Under the pieces are notes generated by a model that was not told the origin of the DNA, made no database searches, and saw only the letters and a program-made list of their open reading frames with translations. From Halorubrum hochsteinianum (GTDB lineage Archaea > Halobacteriota > Halobacteria > Halobacteriales > Haloferacaceae): a stretch of 64,000 nucleotides of DNA. Position numbers and translations under genes: made by a program. This document shows positions 43,143 to 51,838 of this stretch, piece by piece. The first letter of the stretch is position 1. Each line of letters opens with the position of its first letter. The stretch spans positions 744,001 through 808,000 of the forward strand of contig NZ_CP098415.1 in NCBI RefSeq assembly GCF_023702125.1. Direction: 5' to 3'.

Positions 43143-43389
43143 GCGCGTGCCCGCGAGCGGTCGCCCTCGGCGACCGCGAGACGGCACGCGCGAGGGAGTC
43201 GGTCGCCGAGCGGAGCGACGGCGACCGACGAGGCTGGGGAGGCGTGAGGTGCTGTGCGGTCGCGGTCGGGCGGGACTCGAAGGGGCAGTCGCGAGGCGGG
43301 CGCAAGCGACGCAAGCACTGGAAGGAGCGAACGGAGTGAGCGACTGAAGCGCGCAGCGAGCGTGCGCCCGCCTCGCGACTGGGGCTTCG
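43143..43389 (+). repeat. Intergenic hairpin element, copy A (structured-RNA candidate)
   Basis: Hairpin 1: GCGCGTGCC (43143-43151) with GGCACGCGC (43183-43191), enclosing CGGTCGCC-ctc-GGCGACCG (43158-43176). Hairpin 2: GTCGGTCGCC (43198-43207) with GGCGACCGAC (43220-43229). A conserved segment GAGGCTGGGGAGGCGTGAGG follows. Hairpin 3: CAGTCGCGAGGCGGGCGCA (43286-43304) with TGCGCCCGCCTCGCGACTG (43363-43381), a perfect 19-bp stem, extended outward by GGG/GGG and CGAAG/CTTCG. A related copy lies on the other strand at 14258-14500. The interval 43072-43533 has no gene. Confidence 0.72.
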
Positions 43390-43492
43390 GCGGTCTCGGT
43401 CGTGACGAGAACAAGTTCGTATAGCCGAGCGACTGGGGCTTCGGCGGTCTCGGTCGTGACGAGAACAAGTTCGTATAGCCGAGCGACTGGGG
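43375..43492 (+). repeat. 54-bp tandem repeat, two full copies plus partial
   Basis: The unit begins GCGACTGGGGCTTCGGCGGT and ends TTCGTATAGCCGA; copies start at 43375, 43429 and 43483 (the last only ten bases). The two full copies look identical. The first overlaps the right arm of the copy-A hairpin, so the tandem may have arisen by slippage at its end. No spacers, hence not CRISPR. Confidence 0.85.
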
Positions 43493-43533
43493 AGTTAGCG
43501 CGTCACAACGGCGAAAAGCCGGAAGTCACCTCG

Positions 43534-44532
43534 TCAAGCGACCGGCGTGCGCTCGACGACGGTGCCGTCGACGGTCGGGTACTGCTCGACGATCTCGCCG
43601 CGGTCGAGGTCCCCGTCCTCAACCATCTCTTCGAGGAGCCACCACGCCACCTCGACGTGCTCCGACTTGACGGTGTAGAACTCCTCCGGGACGCCGAGCG
43701 CCTCGAACCGGTCGGCGTCGGCGAACGCCTTCCCGTAGACCAAGGTGCCGTCGTCGGTCACCTCGTCGAACTCGCGGCGGATGTTCTTCGCCATCCGCTT
43801 CAGGCGGTTCCGGTGCTGGGCGGCGTCTTTGAACACCGAGGTACAGAAGTACACCTTCTCGTGGCTCGCCATCTCTTCGAGGATGGCGTCGTCCTTCGAC
43901 CCCTCGACGGCGGACATGTGGTCCTCCTGCAGCTCGAAGCCCTCCTCTTGCATCCGGCGGTAGTTGCCGTCGGACATCTCGAACTCGTTGATGTTACAGA
44001 ACTCGGCCGCACCCTCGTCTAAGAACTCCAGGAACTCCGGCTCCGCGCGGATGCCGGGGATCTCGAAGGCGGGCGTGAGCCCCTCCTCGCGGGCGATGTG
44101 GAGGATCTCCTCCCACTCGGTGCCGTGCATGTCGCCCCACATCTCCAGCGGCGGGTGGAAGCGGATCTCGTCGAGCCCCGCCTCAGAGAGGCGGCGCATG
44201 TTCTTGCGGCCGCCCGTGATCCCGGTGTAGAGGTGGGTGTGGTGGTCCTCGCCGAACTCGTCTTTCAGCAGTTCGAGGTAGCGGGTCGTCTTCGCCATCG
44301 CCTCCTGCGGCTCGCCGCCGGTGATCGACGTGCCGAGCGCGCTCATGCGCTTGGCCTCCTCGATCACGTCCGCGTCGGACTCCACCTTCCGCTCGTTGGC
44401 GTACACGTCGGTGACGTTCTTCCGGTTCTCTCCGAGGGGGCAGTAGAAGCAGTCCCGCTGGTCGCAGTAGCCGTAGACGAAAAGCACCATCTTCCCGCCC
44501 TTGGCGCACTGTTCACAGCCCTTGGAGATCAT
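43534..44532 (-). CDS. Radical SAM protein (haloarchaeal, unusual cysteine spacing)
   Basis: A 332-residue radical SAM enzyme. The cluster motif is CDQRDCFYC, a C-x4-C-x2-C spacing rather than the usual C-x3-C-x2-C, shortly after an extra pair in CEQCAKGG. ITGGEPQEAMAKTTRYLELL corresponds to the GGEP SAM-binding motif. LSEAGLDEIRFHPPLEMWGD and FCNINEFEMSDGNYRRM are barrel strands. Likely resembles PFL-activating-type or archaeal biosynthetic radical SAM enzymes, but the product is unknown. It stands alone. Confidence 0.85.
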   Translation of the reverse strand: MISKGCEQCAKGGKMVLFVYGYCDQRDCFYCPLGENRKNVTDVYANERKVESDADVIEEAKRMSALGTSITGGEPQEAMAKTTRYLELLKDEFGEDHHTHLYTGITGGRKNMRRLSEAGLDEIRFHPPLEMWGDMHGTEWEEILHIAREEGLTPAFEIPGIRAEPEFLEFLDEGAAEFCNINEFEMSDGNYRRMQEEGFELQEDHMSAVEGSKDDAILEEMASHEKVYFCTSVFKDAAQHRNRLKRMAKNIRREFDEVTDDGTLVYGKAFADADRFEALGVPEEFYTVKSEHVEVAWWLLEEMVEDGDLDRGEIVEQYPTVDGTVVERTPVA

Positions 44533-44688
44533 CTACCCGTCTCTATCGGCCGCGGCCTCAAAAAGCGTCCGAACCGCGCGTTCGCGGGAGAGCCGTTGTC
44601 ACGGGACCGCGATCGCTGGCGCCCCGGGAGGGCCCTCCGGCGCGCGGAGGAGTCACCGGAACACAAAGTATGTACCCCCGCCGCCGGG

Positions 44689-45385
44689 GGTAGTGTTCAG
44701 ATAAGCTGATTCCATGCGAAGGCAAAGGATCTGAGCCACTCGTTTGCTGTTTCTGCTTCGGCGTTGCTGAAACAGTTTGAGAAACTGGTAGTTCTGCGTT
44801 TTACCTCACGAAAGACACGTTCGACGCTGTTCCGATTTCCATGTCGTTCGTATCTGAAATCGAGGCCGTGTTTACGACAGGCTCGCTGAAGTGGAGCCGC
44901 ACCATCAACGAGAAAGATCGCGTCATCTACGTCGTGTTTTTCGCGGAGTTCCGCGAAAAACCGATCTGCGATCGCGTTATTTCTCGTCGGTTCAAGCCGT
45001 GTGTGTAGCAGATCATTTGATTCGGGATCGACAGCAGCGTACAGCCAATATTGCTCAGTATCGAGTTGAATCACGGTCTCATCAACCGCGACGTGATTTG
45101 GGTTCCGATCCGATTCCGGCTGTAGGTCGGCTTTGTGAACCCAGTTATGAACGGTCGATCGAACTCGATCAACACCGAATACCTCAAGAAACGAAACAGT
45201 ATTCGAAAGCGATAGTCCAGACAAATGGAGCTGAATACTGAGCTTCATCAACAGCTTCGGTGTTGCTTCTCGCTCCACAAACTCTAAGTTGATCTCGTCT
45301 AAACAGCCGCTGAGGCGGTCGTTTTCTGGCATAGAACACTTTGAAAACGCACCGCCTCACTTTCAAACCTTATCTGAACACCGTC
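44689..45385 (-). mobile_element. IS6-family insertion sequence, copy 2 (complete)
   Basis: A 697-bp twin of 28873-29569 in the same orientation. Target duplication is CCGCCGGG at 44681-44688 and 45386-45393. Because each copy has its own, different target duplication, they are independent insertions rather than the ends of a composite transposon. The right end is 18 bp from the ATG of the lipoprotein gene, so this copy has split that gene from its original promoter. Confidence 0.95.
44697..45332 (-). CDS. IS6-family transposase (copy 2)
   Basis: Encodes the same 211-residue DDE transposase as the copy at 28881, with the three catalytic acids in NHVAVDETVIQL, AIFLVDGAAPLQRAC and GNRNSVERVFREVK. 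The only base difference I see is silent. Intact, so probably still active. Confidence 0.95.
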   Translation of the reverse strand: MPENDRLSGCLDEINLEFVEREATPKLLMKLSIQLHLSGLSLSNTVSFLEVFGVDRVRSTVHNWVHKADLQPESDRNPNHVAVDETVIQLDTEQYWLYAAVDPESNDLLHTRLEPTRNNAIADRFFAELREKHDVDDAIFLVDGAAPLQRACRKHGLDFRYERHGNRNSVERVFREVKRRTTSFSNCFSNAEAETANEWLRSFAFAWNQLI

Positions 45386-45403
45386 CCGCCGGGACGTGAA
45401 GGC

Positions 45404-46126
45404 ATGAAATCCGGTGAGACGCTCGATTCCGACGACGAGACCCACTCGACGACCGACGCGACCACCCGTCGGGGCGCGCTCGGGCTGGCGGGCGCTGTCG
45501 GCCTCGCGAGCCTCGCCGGCTGCACCGCGCTCGACGTGGCGACCGGCGGCGAGCCCGCGGAGTTCGCCGCCGGGACGGCGACGGTCGCTGACGCGACCCT
45601 CTCCGACACGGGGTACGAGCTCAACGACGTGAGCGAGGAGACCCTCTCTCGGGAGGTCGAGGCCGGCGGTCAGACCCGCGAGGTCCGGGTGACGAACGCG
45701 GTCGCCGAGTACGACAAGGCCGTCGAGCTGTTCGGCGAGCGCTATCAGGCCGCCGTCTTCGCCGCGGTGGCGACGCCCCGGATCGAGGTGCTCGGGCAGG
45801 CGCTCAACCCCATCGCCGAACTCAGCACGCGGGAGCGGGCGGATCTCATCCTGAGCCGCTTCGAGAACGTCGGCGACCTCGAACGCGGGACGGAGTACAC
45901 GACGACGGTCCTCGAAAGCGACGCCGACGTCGTCGTGTACACGGCGCAAGGCGAGATCGAGGGCACCGGCGCGAGCACCGAGTTGGAGCTCCACATCGGC
46001 GAGCCGGTCTCGGTCGAGGACGACTTCGTCCTCCCGGTCGCGGCGTACCCGGCCGCGTTCAGCGACGGCGAGAACGTCCGGCTGATGATGAACGGGCTCG
46101 AACACGAGCCGAACGAGGAGAACTGA
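45404..46126 (+). CDS. Tat lipoprotein, DUF6517-like
   Basis: A 240-residue exported protein. From the ATG at 45404 (MKSGETLDSDDETHSTTD) a twin-arginine motif (TTRRGALGLAG), a hydrophobic core and a lipobox (SLAGCTA) follow. The mature domain (FAAGTATVADATLSDTGYEL, VRVTNAVAEYDKAVELFGER, PVSVEDDFVLPVAAYPAAF) is the haloarchaeal DUF6517 pattern as I remember it. Function unknown. The IS copy 2 end lies 18 bp before the start, so normal expression is doubtful unless the IS supplies a promoter. Confidence 0.85.
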   Translation: MKSGETLDSDDETHSTTDATTRRGALGLAGAVGLASLAGCTALDVATGGEPAEFAAGTATVADATLSDTGYELNDVSEETLSREVEAGGQTREVRVTNAVAEYDKAVELFGERYQAAVFAAVATPRIEVLGQALNPIAELSTRERADLILSRFENVGDLERGTEYTTTVLESDADVVVYTAQGEIEGTGASTELELHIGEPVSVEDDFVLPVAAYPAAFSDGENVRLMMNGLEHEPNEEN

Positions 46127-46239
46127 CGCGACACGGCTGCGCCGCGACGGGACAACCGCGACGACGGCGAGGGCGGCGGGTTCGCGGCCGCGCGGCGCGA
46201 GCCGAAAACATATGCCGACCCCTCGCGTAGCCCGGGACG

Positions 46240-47349
46240 ATGCTGCTCGTCCTCTGCGTCGACCTCGACGACGACCTCGGCCGCAAGACGGGGATCCCCA
46301 CCCCCGTCATCGGCGACGAGGACGTCACCGAGGCCGCGGTCGCGCTCGCGACCGCCGACCCCGAAGACTCCGACGTCAACGTCCTCTTTCAGGGGGTCAA
46401 CGTCCACGACGAGCTGGCCGCCGAGGGCGAGGCCGTCGAGGTGGCGGCCGTCACCGGGGTCGACGGCCCCGACGTGAAGGCGAACCGCGCCGTGGCTCAG
46501 GAGGTCGACCGCGTCCTCGCGGAGCTGTCGACCGGCGAGGAGGTCTCCGCGGTCGTGATCACCGACGGCGCGCAAGACGAGTCCGTCCTCCCCGTGATCC
46601 GGTCGCGGATGCCGATCGACGGGATGCGTCGGGTCGTCGTCCGACAGGCGCAGGACCTCGAATCGCTCTACTACACGATCAAACAGGTGCTGGCCGACCC
46701 GGAGACCCGGGGGACGATCCTCATCCCGCTCGGCGTCCTCCTGCTCATCTACCCGCTCGTCGTCGTCGCGAACCTCTTCGACGTCGCCGGCGCGGCGGTG
46801 CTCGGAATCCTCTCCGGCGCGGTCGGGCTCTACTCGCTGTTCCGCGGGCTGGGCCTCGAAGAGACCGTCGACGGCGCGGCCGAGAGCGTCCGGAACGTCC
46901 TCTACACCGGCCGCGTCACCCTCGTCACGTACGTCGTCGCGCTCGCGCTGATCGTCGTCGGCGGCGTTCAGGGGGTCGACACCGTCGACGCCGTCCGCGG
47001 CGTTCAGGGCGGGTCGCTCGCCGCCGGCACCGCCCTCGCGGCGTTCGTCCACGGGTTCGTCCAGTGGCTCGGCGTCGCCGGCGTCACCTCCAGTCTCGGC
47101 CAGATAACCGACGAGTACCTCGCCGGGCGGTTCCGGTGGCGCTACCTCAACGCGCCGTTCTACGTCGTGTCCATCGCGGTCGTGCTGTTCGCAGTCTCCG
47201 GGTTCTTCCTCCCGGACGCGCCGGGCGTGACGGCGCTCGGCCTCTCGGAGCTGGCGATGGCGCTCGCGGCGGGGACGCTCATCGGCGTGTTGAGCACGCT
47301 CGCGTTCGCGGTCGCGGAGTCGCAGCTCCCCTCGGCGGACCCGGTGTGA
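46240..47349 (+). CDS. DUF373 family membrane protein
   Basis: A 369-residue archaeal protein. Residues 1-145 are a soluble alpha/beta domain (MLLVLCVDLDDDLGRKTGIPTPVIG; GAQDESVLPVIRSRMPIDG). The rest has about six membrane helices starting at LIPLGVLLLIYPLVVVANLF. Conserved in most archaea with no proven function. Starts at ATG 46240. Convergent with the next gene. Confidence 0.88.
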   Translation: MLLVLCVDLDDDLGRKTGIPTPVIGDEDVTEAAVALATADPEDSDVNVLFQGVNVHDELAAEGEAVEVAAVTGVDGPDVKANRAVAQEVDRVLAELSTGEEVSAVVITDGAQDESVLPVIRSRMPIDGMRRVVVRQAQDLESLYYTIKQVLADPETRGTILIPLGVLLLIYPLVVVANLFDVAGAAVLGILSGAVGLYSLFRGLGLEETVDGAAESVRNVLYTGRVTLVTYVVALALIVVGGVQGVDTVDAVRGVQGGSLAAGTALAAFVHGFVQWLGVAGVTSSLGQITDEYLAGRFRWRYLNAPFYVVSIAVVLFAVSGFFLPDAPGVTALGLSELAMALAAGTLIGVLSTLAFAVAESQLPSADPV

Positions 47350-47385
47350 GAAGGTTCGTTCGCGGGGCGGAGAGAAGGTGACCGG

Positions 47386-48438
47386 TCAGCGCGGGGTCCA
47401 GGAGTCGCAGGCTTCCATGTCGTCCATGAGCTCGTCGTAGTGCGCGCAGTAGGGGCGCATGCCGTCGTCGGTGCGGACGTAGTCGAACTTCGCGCAGTTG
47501 CCGCAGTAGGCGTCGCCCGGTCCGTCGCGCGCGGCGGGGGAGCCGGGCGAGGGGGCGGCGTCGGGCGCGGCCGGCGACGACGGGGCGTCGGTCGGGCCGG
47601 CGTCGTCGAGCGGCGAGGTGATGTCGGCCTCCGCGCTGCCGCCGTCGCTCACGCCGGGCGACCCGGGACCGGAGCGGCCGTCGACCCCCGACCGGCCGTT
47701 CGTTCCGGAGCGGTCAGTCGCGCCGGACTGTCCCGTTCCGGTGGTCGCCGCCTCGGGGTCGCTCGGCGCTCCGGGGGAGCGGTCGGACGGAGATGCGGGC
47801 GACCCCCGAGAGGAGGCGTCAGCCGAGTCGGCCGGGCGGTTCGTCTGGGTCTCGACGTCGCCGTCCGGGGTCCCGCCGAGGAGGCCGACGCCGCCGCGGC
47901 TCCCGAGCTGGTCGCGGGGCACCTCGACGACCCTGGTCTCTCCCTTGTGGGTCACCTCCATCGTGACGGTACCGCCGGGGTCGTTGCGGGTCTTGAAGTT
48001 CGCGACGCCGACGAACACGCTCCACAGCGTCGTCGCCGCGCCGAGGAAGTAGACGCCCGCGGTCGGCAGCGTGAGGTCTGTCAGCTCCGGGCGCGGCCCG
48101 CCGACCCACTGCTGGGGGTACGCGTGCGCGAACAGCGCCACGCCGAGACACATGACGGCCGCGCCGACGACCGCCGCGGCGTAGGTGTTGCGGTCGGCCG
48201 GTAAGACGGCCATCACGCCGAGCAGCACAAGCGGGACGCCGACGCCGCCGAGGACGCCGCCGAGCTGCCGGGCGTCCCCCGCGGAGTACCCCGCCGGCAC
48301 CGTCACCTCCGCCGCGACGAGGATCCCCGCCACGACGAGCAGCGCGCCCGCGACGAACGAACCCACACCGAGATAGAGCCGACGCGGGTCGACCCCGGAG
48401 CGCCCCCGTCCGCCGTACGCCTCCGAGAGACTGGTCAT
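47386..48438 (-). CDS. Haloarchaeal membrane protein with C-terminal cysteine knuckle (DUF7139-like)
   Basis: A 350-residue protein: four N-terminal membrane helices (residues about 25-145), a soluble middle including VTMEVTHKGETRVVEVPRDQ, a long Ser/Asp/Gly-rich disordered linker (about 195-305), and a C-terminal metal-site-like module YCGNCAKFDYVRTDDGMRPY followed by CAHYDELMDDMEACDSW. I associate it with DUF7139. Function unknown. Confidence 0.8.
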   Translation of the reverse strand: MTSLSEAYGGRGRSGVDPRRLYLGVGSFVAGALLVVAGILVAAEVTVPAGYSAGDARQLGGVLGGVGVPLVLLGVMAVLPADRNTYAAAVVGAAVMCLGVALFAHAYPQQWVGGPRPELTDLTLPTAGVYFLGAATTLWSVFVGVANFKTRNDPGGTVTMEVTHKGETRVVEVPRDQLGSRGGVGLLGGTPDGDVETQTNRPADSADASSRGSPASPSDRSPGAPSDPEAATTGTGQSGATDRSGTNGRSGVDGRSGPGSPGVSDGGSAEADITSPLDDAGPTDAPSSPAAPDAAPSPGSPAARDGPGDAYCGNCAKFDYVRTDDGMRPYCAHYDELMDDMEACDSWTPR

Positions 48439-48520
48439 GGGCGGGGTACGTCGTCCACCGTGAAAACAGTACGTCAGACGATCACGGACCCGAGCGAGCC
48501 GGGCGGCGACGCGGGCCGGC

Positions 48521-49582
48521 TCAGACGAGCGCGTCCACGTCGACGTGGTCGCCGAGCAGTTCGGCCATCCGGTCGACGGTGCGGACGTCGCGCGTGCGGC
48601 CGCCGCGGACGACCGCCTCGGCGCGGTCGATGGCCGTGACCGTGTCGGTGTTCACCGCCAGCACGGGCTTGCCGGCGTCCGCGGCCTTGCCCAGCACCGC
48701 GCCGGAGGGGCGGTGGCCCCCGGTGAGGACGAGACAGGCGACGCCCGAGGCGTCGAGCGCGGCGGTCTGTACGTCCGCGCGGTCGCCGCCCGTGATGACG
48801 GCGGCGTCGCGGGCGCGCCGGAAGTACCGCAGCGCTTCGTCGCCGCCCATCGCGCCGACGAGGAAGCGCTCGACGAACGCGTCGGTGGGCGCGTCCGTGA
48901 GCAGTTCGGCACCCAGCTCGTCGGTGAGCTCGCCGACCGTGACGCCCGCGAGCTCCTTCTCGTACGGGAGCGCGCCGAACACCGTGATCCCCTTCGATTC
49001 GAGGAACGGGATGCCGTCCTGGTCGAGCGACTCGAAGGCGTCGTCGGACACCTTGTTGAACACGACGCCGGCGAGGCGGTCGCCGAACGCGTCGGCGGCC
49101 GCCAGCACCTCGTCCAAGTCGTTCGGCGAGCCGTACTCGGCGACGAGGACGACCCGCGCGTCGAGCAGCTCCGCCACGTCCACGTCGGTGAGGTCGACGA
49201 CGCCGCCGGTGGTCCAGCTGCCGCCGCCCTCGACGAACACCTGGTCGTGGTCGGCGGCGATGCCCTCGTACTCCTCGCGGATCCGGTCGCGCAGGGCGTC
49301 GGGGTCCTCGGTGCCGCGGACCGCGCCCTCGACGAACGTCGGCGAGTAGACGACCGGTTCCATCTGGTGCATCTCGGCGTCTAAGCCGAGCACCTCGCGG
49401 GCGAGCATCGGGTCCTGGTCGAGCGTCTTGCCGACGTTCGACTGGAGCCGGGTGCCCTTCGGTTTCATGTAGCCGACGCTGCGGTCGCCCTCCGCGGCGA
49501 GCCGCGCTAAGGCGACGGTGATCGCTGTCTTTCCGGCGCTGTCTCCGGTCGCGGTGACGAGTGTGGTGGGTGTGTCAGTCAT
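48521..49582 (-). CDS. Phosphotransacetylase-like protein (BioD-like AAA plus DRTGG domain)
   Basis: A 353-residue protein of the COG0857 type. N-terminal P-loop domain: LVTATGDSAGKTAITVALAR with downstream VFVEGGGSWTTGGVVDLTD. C-terminal DRTGG domain: VGAMGGDEALRYFRRARDAA, VITGGDRADVQTAALDA. It lacks the catalytic Pta domain and so is more likely regulatory or a nucleotide-dependent partner. Its start overlaps the 3' end of the acetyl-CoA synthetase gene by 8 bp, implying shared acetate/acetyl-CoA metabolism. Confidence 0.88.
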   Translation of the reverse strand: MTDTPTTLVTATGDSAGKTAITVALARLAAEGDRSVGYMKPKGTRLQSNVGKTLDQDPMLAREVLGLDAEMHQMEPVVYSPTFVEGAVRGTEDPDALRDRIREEYEGIAADHDQVFVEGGGSWTTGGVVDLTDVDVAELLDARVVLVAEYGSPNDLDEVLAAADAFGDRLAGVVFNKVSDDAFESLDQDGIPFLESKGITVFGALPYEKELAGVTVGELTDELGAELLTDAPTDAFVERFLVGAMGGDEALRYFRRARDAAVITGGDRADVQTAALDASGVACLVLTGGHRPSGAVLGKAADAGKPVLAVNTDTVTAIDRAEAVVRGGRTRDVRTVDRMAELLGDHVDVDALV

Positions 49583-51749
49583 TGGTGGGTTCCTCCGCGT
49601 CGATCGGGGTCGGGTCGGTCTCCGGGTCGGCCGTCGCCGAGTCGAGTTCCTCCGGGTCGACGGTGAGTCTCACGTCGACGGCGGCGGCGTTCGTGCCGCC
49701 GTCGTCGTCGGGCAGTGCGACGAGGGGGTTGATGTCGAGTTCGAGGATGGCCGGGAAGTCGGTGACCAGCTGCGAGAGCCGGCCGATCGTCTCGATCACG
49801 GCGTCGACGTCGACCGGGTCGCGGCCGCGGGCACCCCGCAACAGCGGTGCCGACTGGATCTCCTCGGTCATCTCGCGGGCCTCCGGCTCGGAGACGGGCG
49901 CGACGCGGAAGGTGGTGTCCTCCATCACCTCCACGAAGATGCCGCCCAGCCCGAACATCAGCAGCGGCCCGAACTGCGGGTCGCGGTTCATGCCGACGAT
50001 CGTCTCGACGCCGTCGTCGAGATCGACCATCTCCTGCACCTGCACGCCGAGGACGGTCGCGTCCGGCTGGTAGTTGCGCGCGCGGGTGATCAGGTCCTCG
50101 TAGGTGTCGGCCACGTCCTCGTCGCTCACGCCGACGGCGACGCCACCGATGTCGGACTTATGCAGGATGTCCGGCGAGACGATCTTCATCACCACGTCGC
50201 CGTCGACCGCTTCGGCTACCTCCCGGGCGCGCTCCGGCGAGTCGACGATCTCGCCGTCGGGCGTGGGGATGCCGTAGGCGTCGAGCAGTTCCATCGCCTC
50301 GACGCCCAGCCGGTTGTCGTCGCGGTCGCGCACCGTACCGAGGATCTCGCGGGCGCGCTCGCGGTCGACGTCGAACGACATCGGCTCGGCGTACTCCCGG
50401 GCTTTGATGTCGCGGTACTCGGCCAGCGTCGCGAGGCTGTCGATTGCGCGCGCGGGATCGAAGTAACAGGGGATCCCCTGCGCCTGAAGCCGCTGTTTCG
50501 GCTCGCGGGTCCGGTCGCCGCCCATCAGGCAGGCGGCGACGGGGGCGTCCATCTCGGCGCTCACGTCGGTGATCGCGTCCGCCAGCTCGTCGAAGTCGAT
50601 CGTCGCCGTCGGCGCGGCCAACACGAGGGCGGCCCCGACGTTGTCGTCGGCGACGGTCGTTTCGAGCGCCTCCCGGAACCGCGCCACGTCGGCGTCGCCG
50701 ATCACGTCGACCGGGTTGTGGATGTTCGCCTCCTCCGGCATCGACTCGGCGAGGGCGTCCGTCGTCTCGCGCGTGAACGACGCCATGTCGAGGTCGGCGT
50801 CGCCGACCGCGTCCGTCGCCATCACGCCCGGGCCGCCGGCGTTCGTGACGATGGCGACGCTGTCGGTGTCCGGCAGCGGCTGGCTGCCGAGGATGCCGGC
50901 GGCGTCGAACAGCTCGTCGACCGACTCCGCGCGGATGACGCCCGCCTGATCGAGGCCGGCCTCGTACGCCTTGTCGGAGCCGGCGAGCGTGCCGGTGTGC
51001 GAGGAGGCGGCCTGCGCGCCGGCGCTGGTCCGCCCCGACTTCACGGCGACGATCGGGGTGTCCTGGGTCGTCTCGCGGGCGGTCTCGATGAACTCGCGGC
51101 CGTCCTCGATCCCTTCGAGGTAGCCGATTATCACGTCGGTCTCCTCGTCCGCCCCCCAGTGGTCGACGAAGTCCGTCTCGTCTAACACCGCCTTGTTGCC
51201 GAGCGAGACGACGTCCTTGAAGCCGATCCCGTTGTCGTTGGCCCAGTCGAGGACCGCCGTGACGAACGCGCCGGACTGGCTCATGAAGGAGAGCCCGCCC
51301 GGGAGCGCGTTCTCCGGGCCGAACGTCGCGTTCATCCCGGAGGGCGTCGACATGATCCCCAGGCTGTTGGGGCCGACGAGGTTGAGGTCGTGCTCGTCGG
51401 CTAGCTCCGCGAGGCGCTGCTCCCTCGCGGCCCCGTCCTCTCCGGTCTCGCCGAACCCGGCGGTGATCACGACGACGTTCCGGACGCCGGCCTCGCCGCA
51501 CGCCTCGATCGCGTCCAACACGATCGAGGGGGGGACGACGACGACGGCCACGTCGGCGTCGGCGTCGGCCACCTCGTCGACGCAGGGCGTCCCGAGCACC
51601 TCGTCGTAGTTCGGGTTGACGGGGACCGTGTCGCCGTCGAAGTCGTCGAGGAGATTCGACGTGACGGCGCGACCGACGGCACCCTCGCGGGCGGTGGCAC
51701 CGACGACGGCGACCCGGTCCGGGTCGAACAGCTCGTTGAGCGTACCCAT
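49575..51749 (-). CDS. acd: Acetate-CoA ligase (ADP-forming), fused alpha-beta
   Basis: Converts acetyl-CoA, ADP and Pi to acetate, CoA and ATP, the main archaeal acetate-forming step; reversible. 724 residues from the ATG at 51749 (MGTLNELFDPDRVAVVGAT). The CoA-binding Rossmann domain comes first, then the ligase domain with the phosphohistidine in AQAASSHTGTLAGSDKAYEA (about residue 255), then an ATP-grasp domain (about 480-700) with VVMKIVSPDILHKSDIGGVAV and FGPLLMFGLGGIFVEVMED. Fused alpha/beta order is usual in haloarchaea. Followed directly by the Pta-like gene. Confidence 0.95.
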   Translation of the reverse strand: MGTLNELFDPDRVAVVGATAREGAVGRAVTSNLLDDFDGDTVPVNPNYDEVLGTPCVDEVADADADVAVVVVPPSIVLDAIEACGEAGVRNVVVITAGFGETGEDGAAREQRLAELADEHDLNLVGPNSLGIMSTPSGMNATFGPENALPGGLSFMSQSGAFVTAVLDWANDNGIGFKDVVSLGNKAVLDETDFVDHWGADEETDVIIGYLEGIEDGREFIETARETTQDTPIVAVKSGRTSAGAQAASSHTGTLAGSDKAYEAGLDQAGVIRAESVDELFDAAGILGSQPLPDTDSVAIVTNAGGPGVMATDAVGDADLDMASFTRETTDALAESMPEEANIHNPVDVIGDADVARFREALETTVADDNVGAALVLAAPTATIDFDELADAITDVSAEMDAPVAACLMGGDRTREPKQRLQAQGIPCYFDPARAIDSLATLAEYRDIKAREYAEPMSFDVDRERAREILGTVRDRDDNRLGVEAMELLDAYGIPTPDGEIVDSPERAREVAEAVDGDVVMKIVSPDILHKSDIGGVAVGVSDEDVADTYEDLITRARNYQPDATVLGVQVQEMVDLDDGVETIVGMNRDPQFGPLLMFGLGGIFVEVMEDTTFRVAPVSEPEAREMTEEIQSAPLLRGARGRDPVDVDAVIETIGRLSQLVTDFPAILELDINPLVALPDDDGGTNAAAVDVRLTVDPEELDSATADPETDPTPIDAEEPTND

Positions 51750-51838
51750 CAACGCGGAAGTACGCGAAGCGTGGGCTTAAGATCGGTGGGATGTTCTTCG
51801 AAATCGGAGTCAACGGTGAACGATCGATCGGGTTTCCG

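Noticed and set aside
43375-43492. CRISPR array
   Set aside because: The 54-bp repeats are directly adjacent without spacers, and no cas genes are present.
28865-45393. Composite transposon bounded by the two IS copies
   Set aside because: Each IS has its own 8-bp target duplication (GATCCGAC and CCGCCGGG), so they inserted separately; the DNA between is mostly housekeeping.
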